The notes under the pieces were generated by a model. It made no database searches. It saw only the letters and a program-made list of their open reading frames with translations, and was not told where the DNA came from. A DNA stretch of 39,815 nucleotides from Flammeovirgaceae bacterium BBD 1991-12. GTDB taxonomy: Bacteria; Bacteroidota; Bacteroidia; Cytophagales; Cyclobacteriaceae. The stretch covers positions 1 through 39,815 of the forward strand of contig LYSV01000051.1 in NCBI GenBank assembly GCA_001657315.1. Reading direction: 5' to 3'. Made by a program: the position numbers and the translations under genes. How positions within the stretch are numbered: position 1 is the stretch's first letter; each line of letters opens with the position of its first letter. Shown in pieces: positions 27,308-35,346 of this stretch.

Positions 27308-27724
27308 TTAGCAATATTCCTTGAACACTTCTACAAGATGATTTCCTATCATTTCCGCAGAACGACCCTCTATATGGTGTCGTTCTACAAAATGTACCAG
27401 CTCACCGTCCCTGAACAGGGCGATGGAAGGTGAAGAAGGAGGGTAGGGAAGGGTGTATTCCCTGGCTTTGGCTACAGCCTCCTGATCCACGCCGGCAAAA
27501 ACAGTGGCCAATTGATCCGGTTTCTTTTCACTGTTCTGCACAGCCCACTTCACGCCTGGTCTGGCGGCGCCGGCAGCACAACCGCACACTGAGTTGATCA
27601 CCATTAGGGTGGTGCCTTTATGATCACTCAAATGATTATCTACTTCTTCCCCTGTTCTGAATTCAGTGAATCCTACTGAAGTCAGATCCGTTCTCATAGG
27701 TGCTACTAATTCTTCTGGATACAT
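27308..27724 (-). CDS. Bacilliredoxin (BrxA/BrxB, YphP/YqiW family)
   Basis: 138 residues, matching the family length. The redox motif C-G-C (Cys47, Cys49) in N-S-V-C-G-C-A-A-G-A-A-R-P-G is diagnostic, and F-A-G-V-D-Q-E-A-V and P-S-S-P-S-I-A-L-F also fit. The protein removes bacillithiol from S-bacillithiolated proteins, which is consistent with a Bacteroidota host that makes bacillithiol. It is the last gene on the minus strand after the suf cluster, so it may be transcribed with Fe-S genes, fitting a response to oxidative stress. Confidence 0.93.
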   Translation of the reverse strand: MYPEELVAPMRTDLTSVGFTEFRTGEEVDNHLSDHKGTTLMVINSVCGCAAGAARPGVKWAVQNSEKKPDQLATVFAGVDQEAVAKAREYTLPYPPSSPSIALFRDGELVHFVERHHIEGRSAEMIGNHLVEVFKEYC

Positions 27725-27817
27725 AACTTTATTTAAATAACAATTTCAAATGACAAACAATGGTTAAACAACATTATTTAATCAACAATAATCAAATAAC
27801 AAATCATAAAAAGAACT

Positions 27818-28165
27818 TCAGGATTTGGAGATTATTGAAGAAAATATTTTTAATAATTCTGTAGATTCTTTGATCAGTTCCTTTCTTAACTTATTCTCTT
27901 TGCTTCCCTCATCTATCTTCAACAATCTTAGCCATAAACGAGTTTCTTTGGCTTCCTTCCTACTTATTTTAACCCTATGAACAAAATCTTTTTTGCTGAA
28001 CGCTTCATTCGCCTCGATATAGTTAGCGGCAACAGAACCTGACGATCGCACAGCCTGTTTACTGTCCTCTATATTGGCAATATCTAATTTTATACTTCTT
28101 ACCAGTTGTCTCAATCCCCGTGCAAATTCATATGTCCTTTCTTCAAGATCGTATTGTTTAGACAT
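27818..28165 (-). CDS. Four-helix bundle protein (23S rRNA IVP family)
   Basis: 115 residues, all helical, with the family signatures L-E-E-R-T-Y-E-F-A near the start, R-S-S-G-S-V-A-A-N-Y-I-E-A-N-E-A in the middle and a C-terminal L-L-K-I-F-S-S-I. This family was named for ORFs in 23S rRNA intervening sequences, and stand-alone copies of unknown role are widespread in Bacteroidota. Here it sits between the SufT-like gene and bacilliredoxin, flanked on both sides by AT-rich word-repeats (27728-27800 and 28170-28217). It interrupts an otherwise functional operon. It may be a mobile passenger; its function is not known. Confidence 0.85.
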   Translation of the reverse strand: MSKQYDLEERTYEFARGLRQLVRSIKLDIANIEDSKQAVRSSGSVAANYIEANEAFSKKDFVHRVKISRKEAKETRLWLRLLKIDEGSKENKLRKELIKESTELLKIFSSIISKS

Positions 28166-28169
28166 TGAA

Positions 28170-28217
28170 CAATTGCTATTTGGGTTTTGATATTTGGGTT
28201 TTGTTATTTGGAATTTA
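28170..28217. repeat. TTTGG word-repeat flanking the four-helix ORF
   Basis: The word (A/T)TTTGGGTTTTG recurs in ATTTGGGTTTTGA, ATTTGGGTTTTG and ATTTGGAATTT. On the other side of the ORF (27728-27800) words such as AACAA and CAAATAACAA match the complement of this block, giving a loose inverted repeat around the gene. Confidence 0.45.
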
Positions 28218-28219
28218 AA

Positions 28220-28549
28220 TCAAAGAAATCCCAATTCAAGTTTCGCCGCCTCCGACATCATGTCCTGCGAGTAGGGTGGGTCGAAGGTGATCTCAACGTT
28301 TACCTCATTCACTCCCTCGATGCTTTTGACGCTCTGCTCTACTTCTGCCGGTATGGTTTCGGCAGCAGGACAGTTGGGTGAGGTCAGGGTCATTAAAATG
28401 TAAACATTATTGACCGGGAAAACACTGATCTCATAAATAAGACCCAACTCATAAATATCTACAGGGATCTCAGGGTCATACACTGTTTTCAGGGCATCTA
28501 CTACCTGATCTCTTAAGGTTACTTCAGTTTCTTTGATTTCCTCACTCAT
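28220..28549 (-). CDS. sufT: MIP18/DUF59 Fe-S assembly protein (SufT-like)
   Basis: 109 residues forming one DUF59 domain: V-V-D-A-L-K-T-V-Y-D-P-E-I-P-V-D-I-Y-E-L-G, T-L-T-S-P-N-C-P-A-A and I-T-F-D-P-P-Y-S-Q-D-M-M-S. The D-P-E-I-P and S-P-N-C-P motifs with the conserved Cys are diagnostic. SufT/YitW proteins help mature or transfer Fe-S clusters made by SufBCD. It lies 55 bases downstream of sufE, which supports that role. PaaD of the phenylacetate pathway has the same domain but is excluded by context. Confidence 0.9.
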   Translation of the reverse strand: MSEEIKETEVTLRDQVVDALKTVYDPEIPVDIYELGLIYEISVFPVNNVYILMTLTSPNCPAAETIPAEVEQSVKSIEGVNEVNVEITFDPPYSQDMMSEAAKLELGFL

Positions 28550-28604
28550 ACTTCTAATCTGTTACCCTACTCTTTGCAAACAACAAATGACCACTCAGCA
28601 ACGA

Positions 28605-29039
28605 TCAACTATCCACTAATTTCACCTTCAGCGCCACAGCATAAAGCTTCATCTGCTTGATCATGGCGGCGAAACCATTGGAACGCTGCGTGCCAATGAA
28701 TCTTTCCATACCAATTTTTTGAGGGAAAGATATATCAGCTCTAACGATGTCATCAGGTTTTTGGCCGGATAACACTCTCACCAACAGACTTACCAGTCCT
28801 TTTGTTATGGCAGTATTGCTGTCAGCTTCATACTTCACCTTGTCCCCGTCAAGGGTAGCGGTGAGCCATACTTTTGACTGGCACCCTTTCACAATATTTT
28901 CATCAGTCTTTTTAGCTTCGTCCATGGCAGGTAGCTTCTGGCCCAGCTCCATAATATAAAAGTTGGTCATCTCCTGATCGCCATCGAGTATGGCAAATTC
29001 GTCGACGATGCTACCCTGAATTTCGTCTATTGACGTCAT
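28605..29039 (-). CDS. sufE: SufE cysteine-desulfurase activator
   Basis: 144 residues with V-K-G-C-Q-S-K-V-W, where Cys53 accepts persulfide sulfur from SufS. The start M-T-S-I-D-E-I-Q fits family length. It raises SufS activity and passes sulfur to SufBCD. The gene begins immediately after sufS: the sufS stop (complement 29040-29042) abuts the sufE ATG (29037-29039), so translation is coupled. Confidence 0.95.
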   Translation of the reverse strand: MTSIDEIQGSIVDEFAILDGDQEMTNFYIMELGQKLPAMDEAKKTDENIVKGCQSKVWLTATLDGDKVKYEADSNTAITKGLVSLLVRVLSGQKPDDIVRADISFPQKIGMERFIGTQRSNGFAAMIKQMKLYAVALKVKLVDS

Positions 29040-30281
29040 CTATTTCATGAATTTAACAATGCGTTCCAGCCCTTCCACCATGCTGTCGATCTCTTCCATT
29101 GTGTTGTAAACAGCAAAAGAGGCCCTTACCGTTCCTTCTATTCCGAAATGGTTCATCAGAGGCTCTGTACAATGGTGTCCGGTCCTCACGGCCACCCCAC
29201 GGGCGTCCAGCATCTGACCTATATCAAAGGGGTGAATGTCATTGATTACAAAAGACAGTACGCTTACCTTTTCCCGTGCTGTGCCGATCAGTCGAACATC
29301 CTGAATTTTACCCACACGCTCTGTAGCATAGCTCAAAAGCTCATGTTCATAGGCGGCCATGGCATGCTTACCCTGTTTACTGACAAATTCGACGGCGCTT
29401 TTGAAAGCGATCACATCGGCAATGTTGGGTGTGCCTGCTTCGAATCTGTGGGGGATGTCGTTGTAGGTAGTTTTTTCGAAGGATACGTTTTTGATCATTT
29501 CTCCGCCACCCTGGTACGGAGGCATGGCTTCGAGCAGTTCTCTTTTGCCATACAGGGCGCCGGTTCCGGTGGGGCCGTATACCTTGTGGGCAGAGATAGC
29601 GTAAAAGTCACAATCCAGCTCCTGGACGTCAATGTCGAGATGTGCTGAAGCCTGAGCACCATCGATCACAACTCTGGCTCCTGCCAGATGGGCCAGTTCT
29701 ATGATCTCCTTCACAGGGTTTACCGTGCCCAAACTATTCGAGGCATGATTGACAGCTACAATTTTGGTCCTGTCGCTCAGCAGGTTCCTGTAGCTTGCCA
29801 TGTCCAGGGAGCCATCTTCCAGCACAGGGATCACCTTTATTATTGCTCCTTTTTCTTCGGCCACTATTTGCCAGGGAACAATATTGGAGTGATGTTCAAG
29901 ACCTGAGAGGATGATCTCATCGCCCTTGTGAATATTCTGTCTGCCGTAGGTGGCTGTCACAAGGTTGATCCCCTCCGTAGTACCTTTGGTGAAGATCACC
30001 TCTTCCCCCTCTGCTGCGTTAATAAATCGTTGAATTACTTTCCGGCTTTCCTCGTAGGCTTTTGTGGCCTTTTCTGCCAGTGTATGGATACCGCGGTGAA
30101 TGTTGGCGTTATAACCCTGGTAGTAATCTACGAGCGTGTTAATGACCGACTGTGGTTTTTGGGTAGTAGCGGCGTTGTCAAAATAGGCCAATGGTTTCCC
30201 GTTCACCTTTTGATGGAGCACAGGGAACTGGTCCCTGATTTTCTGTATGTCTATTGACGGTGCCGTTTTCAGATCTGCCAT
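29040..30281 (-). CDS. sufS: SufS cysteine desulfurase
   Basis: 413 residues from ATG at 30281. The frame is open upstream to 30323, but the 30281 start follows the sufD stop after one base and gives the usual N-terminus (M-A-D-L-K-T-A-P). It is a class V PLP enzyme with the lysine in S-A-H-K-V-Y-G-P-T-G and the persulfide Cys in R-T-G-H-H-C-T-E-P. It removes sulfur from cysteine, giving alanine, and hands it to SufE. The group II (SufS-like) pattern is seen around the active Cys. It lies in the order sufB-C-D-S-E on the minus strand. Confidence 0.96.
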   Translation of the reverse strand: MADLKTAPSIDIQKIRDQFPVLHQKVNGKPLAYFDNAATTQKPQSVINTLVDYYQGYNANIHRGIHTLAEKATKAYEESRKVIQRFINAAEGEEVIFTKGTTEGINLVTATYGRQNIHKGDEIILSGLEHHSNIVPWQIVAEEKGAIIKVIPVLEDGSLDMASYRNLLSDRTKIVAVNHASNSLGTVNPVKEIIELAHLAGARVVIDGAQASAHLDIDVQELDCDFYAISAHKVYGPTGTGALYGKRELLEAMPPYQGGGEMIKNVSFEKTTYNDIPHRFEAGTPNIADVIAFKSAVEFVSKQGKHAMAAYEHELLSYATERVGKIQDVRLIGTAREKVSVLSFVINDIHPFDIGQMLDARGVAVRTGHHCTEPLMNHFGIEGTVRASFAVYNTMEEIDSMVEGLERIVKFMK

Positions 30282-30282
30282 A

Positions 30283-31614
30283 TTAAAAATCTTTATGGAG
30301 GCGTGTTGAGATAAGCTCTTCAAGGTATTGCTTTACGGGCTCGGATTTTACATTTTCCAATACTTCCGTAGCGAAGGCATAGAGCAGCAAGGCACGGGCA
30401 CGATCCCTGGCAAGCCCCCGTGACTGCAGGTAGAACAGCGCATCTTCATCCAACTGTCCTGTAGTGCAGCCGTGCGAGCACTTTACATCATCCGCCCAGA
30501 TCTCCAGCTGAGGTTTGGTATTGACCGTGGCGTTGTCAGAAAGCAGGATATTTTTATTGGATTGAAAGGCGTTCGTTTTTTGAGCATCCTGCCGAACGTA
30601 TATCTTTCCGTTAAATACACCCCGGGAGTTATCTTCAAGAACACCTTTATACAGTTCATTGCTGAAAGAGTTCGGTTGCTGATGGTCCACTGTAGTGTGA
30701 TTGTCCACATGGGTTTTACCGTTCAGCAGATACAGACCGTACATGTGAGTCTCACAGCCCTCATCCGTCAGGTCAATGTTCAGGTTATTCCTTATCATCG
30801 AACCAGTGGTCGTAAAGGTGTAGGACGCAAAATAACTGTCCCTGGCCTGTTGGATCTGGGTGGTGCCTACATGATAGGCATTCTCATCATTATTCTGCAG
30901 CTTGTAGTAATCTACCCTTGCTCTTTGCTCGAGTACGATTTCCGTTACAGCATTGGTAAAGCTCTCATATTCACCAAGGTTGGAGAATGACTCCATGATC
31001 GTAGCCTGACTATTCTCACCCGCCAGTACCAGATTTCTTGGGTAGTTATGTACCTGTCCTTCTTTTGTCACATTGATGTAATGAAGAACAACCGGTTTTT
31101 CAATGACCCTGCCTGCCTTGATATGGATAAAGGAGCCGTCCTTGCTAAAACCTGTATTGAGGGCTACGAAAGCATCACTGTTGTAGTCCGCGTGTTGTGC
31201 AAAGTGAGAGGAAATAGCTTCATGATCTTCCTTTATAGCGGTAGAAAGGTCAGCGATCTCCAACCCTGGATCGTCTCCAAATTCCGACAATTCATGATTG
31301 AATACACCATTCACAAATACAAGCACGTGGGCGTCGAGGTCTGGTATCCTGAAAGGTGCAATATCATACGTGTTGACCGATGGTACCTCATTGACCTGAT
31401 CGAACGAAAATTTCTTTTCGATGGCCCGGGTAATGTTCGTGTATTTGTACTCTTCGTTTTTTGCGCCGGGCAGACCGTTGATATTCAAAGATTCTACAGC
31501 CTTCTTACGGAGGTTGTGAATAGTACCGGCAGAACCGTTCAATTGTGATTCAAACTTACTGAAACCCGAAAGGAACCGATCTACCAGATCGCTTTTTTGG
31601 TTTAACTCGTTCAT
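30283..31614 (-). CDS. sufD: SufD scaffold-complex subunit
   Basis: 443 residues from ATG 31614. An open extension to 31710 overlaps sufC and is not credible as a start. The N-terminus M-N-E-L-N-Q-K-S-D fits SufD. A right-handed beta-helix core carries N-D-E-N-A-Y-H-V-G-T and, near the C-terminus, C-S-H-G-C-T-T-G-Q-L-D-E, where the conserved His and Cys support cluster assembly at the SufB-SufD interface. With SufB and SufC it forms the SufBC2D scaffold in the cytoplasm. The sufC stop is 13 bases upstream of this start. Confidence 0.96.
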   Translation of the reverse strand: MNELNQKSDLVDRFLSGFSKFESQLNGSAGTIHNLRKKAVESLNINGLPGAKNEEYKYTNITRAIEKKFSFDQVNEVPSVNTYDIAPFRIPDLDAHVLVFVNGVFNHELSEFGDDPGLEIADLSTAIKEDHEAISSHFAQHADYNSDAFVALNTGFSKDGSFIHIKAGRVIEKPVVLHYINVTKEGQVHNYPRNLVLAGENSQATIMESFSNLGEYESFTNAVTEIVLEQRARVDYYKLQNNDENAYHVGTTQIQQARDSYFASYTFTTTGSMIRNNLNIDLTDEGCETHMYGLYLLNGKTHVDNHTTVDHQQPNSFSNELYKGVLEDNSRGVFNGKIYVRQDAQKTNAFQSNKNILLSDNATVNTKPQLEIWADDVKCSHGCTTGQLDEDALFYLQSRGLARDRARALLLYAFATEVLENVKSEPVKQYLEELISTRLHKDF

Positions 31615-31627
31615 AATTGTAATCGGA

Positions 31628-32389
31628 TTAGGCGGTAGTGGCGTCAGCTTCTTCCTTGATCCAGTCGTATCCTTTTTCTTCCAGCTCCCGGGCAAGGTCC
31701 TTGGTGCCACTCTTCACAATTCTACCCTTGTACAATACATGAACGAAATCAGGGACGATGTAGTCCAGCAGTCTCTGGTAGTGCGTGACTACTATGGTGG
31801 CATTTTCCTTACTTTTCAGAGTATTTACCCCATTGGCCACGATCTTCAATGCATCGATATCAAGGCCTGAGTCCGTCTCGTCGAGGATGGACAGCCTGGG
31901 CTCAAGCATGGCCATTTGGAATATCTCATTTCTTTTCTTTTCCCCTCCGGAAAACCCTTCGTTCAGACTGCGACTTAAAAGTGACTGGTCGATATCTACC
32001 AGTTTCATCTTTTCCTTCATAAGGGTAAGGAATGATACAGCATCCAGAGGCTCCTGCCCGCGATGTTCTCTTACCTGATTAATAGCGGTTTTCATAAAGT
32101 TGGTGGTGCTCACACCCGGGATCTCCACCGGATATTGAAAGGCAAGGAATACACCTTCTCTTGCTCTCTCCTCAGGTGCCATTTCAAGCAGGTCATGTCC
32201 TGAAAAAGTGGCCTCTCCTTCTGTCACTTCATAATCTTCCCTTCCCGCCAGCACAGAAGCCAATGTACTTTTTCCGGAACCGTTGGGCCCCATGATCGCA
32301 TGCACCTCACCCGCATTCACTTCCAGATCTATACCTTGTAAAATAGGTTTATCCTCAATAGAGGCATGTAAGTTGTGTATCTTGAGCAT
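31628..32389 (-). CDS. sufC: SufC ABC-type ATPase
   Basis: 253 residues, one ABC ATPase domain. Walker A is G-P-N-G-S-G-K-S (34-41), the signature motif is F-S-G-G-E-K-K-R-N-E, and Walker B is S-I-L-D-E-T-D-S-G-L-D. It is a soluble ATPase, not a transporter. It binds SufB and SufD and drives Fe-S scaffold rearrangement. The four-helix ORF at 32418 separates it from sufB. Confidence 0.97.
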   Translation of the reverse strand: MLKIHNLHASIEDKPILQGIDLEVNAGEVHAIMGPNGSGKSTLASVLAGREDYEVTEGEATFSGHDLLEMAPEERAREGVFLAFQYPVEIPGVSTTNFMKTAINQVREHRGQEPLDAVSFLTLMKEKMKLVDIDQSLLSRSLNEGFSGGEKKRNEIFQMAMLEPRLSILDETDSGLDIDALKIVANGVNTLKSKENATIVVTHYQRLLDYIVPDFVHVLYKGRIVKSGTKDLARELEEKGYDWIKEEADATTA

Positions 32390-32417
32390 ATCGCTGTATT
32401 AGGTCTAAGTTTTATGT

Positions 32418-32852
32418 TCAAAGTTCTCCGTTTTCGGATGAACCGTATTTTTCTATGGGTTCTTTTATATATTTTGATCCTTTGTAATCTGAAGAATTCA
32501 AATATTTGATAAATCCATAGATCATTTTTGATATATCCTGAGATCTTGTCATTAAATTTTTGAACTCTTCGGCGCTTATATATTTTCTGTCCAGGGCCCT
32601 GTAAAGCTGAGATTTTACTTCGCCGCAAGAGCCTCTTGAAATAGTCAAAAACTGTCTGAACTCCTTGTTCCCCTGTCTTTCAAATCCTTCGGCTATGTTA
32701 TCCATTATTGAACCTGAAGCCCTGTTAATCTGATCCTTCAGAGCGTAATCCTTTATGTTATCATTGGACAGAATTACCCTGAATAATTCATTTGCCAATT
32801 GTCTTGACTCTTTCCAAACGTTCAATTCCTCAAAGCTTTGTACAGTAGCCAA
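32418..32852 (-). CDS. Four-helix bundle protein (23S rRNA IVP family), between sufB and sufC
   Basis: 144 residues. Family signatures are S-F-E-E-L-N-V-W-K-E-S-R-Q-L-A, L-K-D-Q-I-N-R-A-S-G-S-I-M-D-N-I-A-E-G-F and F-L-T-I-S-R-G-S-C-G-E. It is a different subtype from the protein at 27818, so the two came in independently. The gene sits between sufB and sufC, where the suf operon is normally continuous. It is flanked by GAAC-word repeats (32404-32425 and 32880-32912). Its presence is best explained as insertion. Whether it disturbs suf translation cannot be told from sequence. Confidence 0.85.
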   Translation of the reverse strand: MATVQSFEELNVWKESRQLANELFRVILSNDNIKDYALKDQINRASGSIMDNIAEGFERQGNKEFRQFLTISRGSCGEVKSQLYRALDRKYISAEEFKNLMTRSQDISKMIYGFIKYLNSSDYKGSKYIKEPIEKYGSSENGEL

Positions 32853-32865
32853 TTCCTTAAAACTT

Positions 32866-32912
32866 AAATGCTACAACCCAGTTTGAACATTGAACTTTTG
32901 ACATTGAACAAA
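32866..32912. repeat. GAAC word-repeat between sufB and the four-helix ORF
   Basis: The words GAACATTGAAC, TTTTGACATTGAAC and AAACTTAAATG recur here. The opposite flank (32404-32425) has GTTTTATGTTCAAAGTTC, an approximate inverted copy. The pair brackets the four-helix gene. Confidence 0.45.
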
Positions 32913-34358
32913 TCAGCCTACTGATCCCTCCAGCGTCAGTGCCAGCAGCTTTTGTGCTTCTACGGCAAACTCCATCGGCAACTGGTTGAGCACTTCCTTG
33001 CAGTAGCCATTGACGATCAGCGCTACGGCGCTTTCTTCATCAATACCCCGCTGGGTACAATAGAAGATCTGGTCTTCACCAATTTTGGAGGTAGTAGCTT
33101 CATGTTCTACCTGAGCGGATTTGTTCTCAATGTCTATATATGGGAATGTGTGGGCTCCGCATTTGTTTCCCATCAGCAAGGAATCGCATTGGGAAAAATT
33201 CCTGGAACCTTCAGCGCGTTTCATAACATGGACCTGCCCTCGATAGCTGTTTTGTGATTTACCTGCAGAAACACCCTTCGAAACGATCCTTGATTTCGTG
33301 TTTTTGCCGATATGGATCATTTTTGTCCCGGTATCAGCCTGCTGATAATTATTGGTAACGGCTACTGAATAAAACTCGCCACTGGAATTGTCGCCTTTTA
33401 ATATGCATGATGGATACTTCCATGTGACCGCCGATCCTGTTTCTACCTGGGTCCAGGACAATTTGGCATTGTCACCCGCACATATTCCCCTTTTTGTTAC
33501 CAGGTTATAAATACCCCCCTTCCCGTCTTTATCACCAGGGTACCAGTTTTGGACTGTCGAGTACTTAACTTCTGCATCTGCCTTTACATAGATCTCCACT
33601 ACTGCAGCATGTAACTGGTTCTCATCCCGCATAGGAGCAGTACAGCCTTCCAGGTAGCTGACGTAGGAACCTTCTTCAGCCACGATCAGCGTTCTTTCAA
33701 ACTGACCTGTATTGGCTGCGTTGATCCTAAAATAGGTGGAAAGCTCCATGGGGCATCTCACACCTTTGGGTATATAACAAAAAGAACCATCCGAAAAGAC
33801 AGCGGAATTCAACGCAGCATAGTAGTTGTCAGAGACGGGCACTACTGAACCAATATATTTTTTTACCAGTTCGGGATGCTCTTTAACCGCCTCGCTGAAA
33901 GAGCAGAAAATAATACCCAGCTCGGCCAGTTTGTCCTTAAATGTCGTGGCCACTGATACACTGTCTATCACGGCGTCCACCGCCACTCCCGTCAGTCTTT
34001 TCTGTTCTTCAAGGGATATCCCCAGTTTCTTGAACGTCTCCAGCAATTCAGGGTCTACTTCATCCAGGCTTTTGGGAGTTGCCTTCTGCTTGGGGGCAGA
34101 GTAATAAATAACGTCCTGATAATCGATAGGAGGGAATTTAACATTAGCCCAATGAGGTTCCTTCATGGCAGTCCACGTCCTGAAAGCGTTGAGCCTCCAT
34201 TCCAGAAGCCACTCCGGCTCCTCTTTTTTTGCAGAAATAAATCGAATGATATCTTCATTGAGCCCTTTGGGTGCCTGATCCGATTCGAGATCAACCGTCC
34301 ATCCGTGCTCATATTCCTTCGAGGTAAATTCCTCTAAAATTTGATCGTCCTTACTCAT
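32913..34358 (-). CDS. sufB: SufB scaffold subunit
   Basis: 481 residues, the family's usual length. Motifs include [32 protein letters not shown] and the C-terminal S-Q-C-D-S-L-L-M and A-H-T-F-P-Y-I-D. It is the main subunit for Fe-S cluster build-up on SufBC2D. It is the first gene of the leftward operon, preceded by the TACATTTG box. The N-terminal extension (about 1-60) is charged, as in other Bacteroidota SufB. Confidence 0.97.
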   Translation of the reverse strand: MSKDDQILEEFTSKEYEHGWTVDLESDQAPKGLNEDIIRFISAKKEEPEWLLEWRLNAFRTWTAMKEPHWANVKFPPIDYQDVIYYSAPKQKATPKSLDEVDPELLETFKKLGISLEEQKRLTGVAVDAVIDSVSVATTFKDKLAELGIIFCSFSEAVKEHPELVKKYIGSVVPVSDNYYAALNSAVFSDGSFCYIPKGVRCPMELSTYFRINAANTGQFERTLIVAEEGSYVSYLEGCTAPMRDENQLHAAVVEIYVKADAEVKYSTVQNWYPGDKDGKGGIYNLVTKRGICAGDNAKLSWTQVETGSAVTWKYPSCILKGDNSSGEFYSVAVTNNYQQADTGTKMIHIGKNTKSRIVSKGVSAGKSQNSYRGQVHVMKRAEGSRNFSQCDSLLMGNKCGAHTFPYIDIENKSAQVEHEATTSKIGEDQIFYCTQRGIDEESAVALIVNGYCKEVLNQLPMEFAVEAQKLLALTLEGSVG

Positions 34359-34391
34359 TACTATTATTTAGACTAATTTCAAATTACGTTA

Positions 34392-34399
34392 CAAATGTA
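34392..34399 (-). promoter_or_regulatory. -7 box TACATTTG of the suf operon
   Basis: Read leftwards, TACATTTG matches TAnnTTTG and lies 34 bases before the sufB ATG. A TTG adjoins it, but a clear -33 box is not evident. No IscR or SufR-type palindrome was recognised. Confidence 0.45.
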
Positions 34400-34472
34400 C
34401 AACAAAATAAGTTGTGGAATGTTCCATGAGTTTCTTTTTTTGGGGTATTAGGTTTCCGTTTCCGGGTTTAAA

Positions 34473-34514
34473 GTTTCCTGTTTCGAGTCATGGTTTAAAC
34501 ACGAGACAGGAAAC
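34473..34514. repeat. GTTTCCTGT palindrome between sufB and lrp
   Basis: GTTTCCTGTTTCG pairs with CGAGACAGGAAAC around a 15-nt loop. A second outer complementarity (TTTAAAG ... CTTTAAA) encloses it. The words are those of the 2161-2202 block. This lies between the divergent sufB promoter and the end of lrp. Confidence 0.55.
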
Positions 34515-34579
34515 AAGAAACTCCGGACTTTAAAACCATTCCAGTCAGAAATCATCGATTGAAAACCCTTACAATTCAT

Positions 34580-35047
34580 TCATCCTTCCAGCTGCATATT
34601 CCTGCTGATGCTTTTTTCGAGAGAGATCATGGTATCGGTCCTGACTATACCGTCGATACGTTGGATCTTGTCGTAAAGTACGTCTTTGAGGTGGTTGGTA
34701 TCCTTGCAGTAGATCTTGGCGAACATGCTGTAGTTTCCGGTAGTGTAATGCACACTCACGATTTCCGGAACCATTTTGAGCTGGGAGATCACTTCATCGT
34801 AAAGGGCACTTTTGGAAAGAAAGATCCCTATAAAGGCAGTTATATCATATCCCAGTTTTGAGTAATTGATATTTAGTGTAGTTCCCTCCACAATTCCCAT
34901 ATCTTCAAGTTTTTTCATGCGGACATGGACCGTTCCTCCTGATACATACACCATTTTGGCCACTTCAGTGTAGGGTTTCTTGGCATTTTTCATGAGAACC
35001 TCCAGTATTTTGAGGTCCACATTATCAATCTCATAATTTGTCGGCAT
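34580..35047 (-). CDS. Lrp/AsnC family transcriptional regulator
   Basis: 155 residues. An N-terminal helix-turn-helix (about 8-50, I-D-N-V-D-L-K-I-L-E-V-L and Y-V-S-G-G-T-V-H-V-R-M-K-K-L) is followed by a RAM ligand-binding domain (about 65-145, I-T-A-F-I-G-I-F-L and S-V-H-Y-T-T-G). These form DNA-wrapping octamers that respond to amino acids. Divergent from it lie two tandem tRNA-like RNA genes, sharing the 35048-35156 region. The first nine codons and this promoter region are repeated at 38801. A target cannot be assigned, though the neighbouring RNA genes are a natural candidate. Confidence 0.93.
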   Translation of the reverse strand: MPTNYEIDNVDLKILEVLMKNAKKPYTEVAKMVYVSGGTVHVRMKKLEDMGIVEGTTLNINYSKLGYDITAFIGIFLSKSALYDEVISQLKMVPEIVSVHYTTGNYSMFAKIYCKDTNHLKDVLYDKIQRIDGIVRTDTMISLEKSISRNMQLEG

Positions 35048-35133
35048 ATTCCGTGTCTTTGATTTTTAAATTTTTAAATTATGTACTAATAACTTAAAAA
35101 GTATCTAAATATTTAAGTGTATTGATGGAAAAA

Positions 35134-35164
35134 TTTTAACAAAAGGATCGGTTTATTAACTTTG
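35134..35164 (+). promoter_or_regulatory. Promoter of the tRNA-like RNA tandem: TTTT-N19-TAACTTTG
   Basis: TAACTTTG at 35157-35164 with TTTT at 35134-35137, 19 bases apart. The first RNA base is at 35182. The same box stands before the third copy (38938-38945), and none stands before the second copy, which follows the first by 19 bases. Confidence 0.55.
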
Positions 35165-35181
35165 AATCAACAAAGAAACAC

Positions 35182-35327
35182 TGTAGGGTGTTGAAATTGG
35201 CAGACAAGCCCTCCGGTCTCGGGGGTGGAGATTCTGACAGTAGTCAGGCGGGATAAATTTCTGAAAGCATCCAATAGCAGCAGAAGCTAACTACTCCGTG
35301 GAGGTTCGAGTCCTTCCCCTACAGCCA
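35182..35327 (+). ncRNA. tRNA-like RNA with about 73-nt variable region, copy 1
   Basis: 146 nt. The acceptor stem TGTAGGG/CCCTACA (7 bp) is followed by G73 and an encoded CCA. T8 is present. The D arm TTG-AAATTGGCAGA-CAA resembles tRNA-Leu. The anticodon stem CCCTC/GGGGG has loop CGGTCTC, which puts G at 33, GTC at 34-36 and C at 38. A variable region follows, closed by GGAG/CTCC and holding a CTGAC-AGTA-GTCAG hairpin plus a conserved core. The T arm GGAGG-TTCGAGT-CCTTC has a canonical T loop. The body is of class II type (long variable arm) but its variable arm is about five times the usual length. G33 argues against ribosomal decoding. I cannot assign a known family. Confidence 0.7.
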
Positions 35328-35346
35328 AAGTTTTAGAATACAATAC

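Larger units (their letters stand above)
35021..35327. repeat. Direct repeat A: lrp start, promoter and tRNA-like gene
   Basis: This block is repeated at 38801-39108 with the same order: complement of the first lrp codons, AT-rich spacer, TAACTTTG box and tRNA-like gene. The spacer is diverged by roughly a fifth while the RNA gene is nearly unchanged. The DNA in between (3.5 kb) carries the GH43 gene and an HTH remnant. Confidence 0.75.

Noticed and set aside
35182-35327. Group I intron in a tRNA gene
   Set aside because: The extra sequence is only about 73 nt and lies in the variable region, not the anticodon loop. The anticodon arm is continuous. Group I introns need about 200 nt or more.
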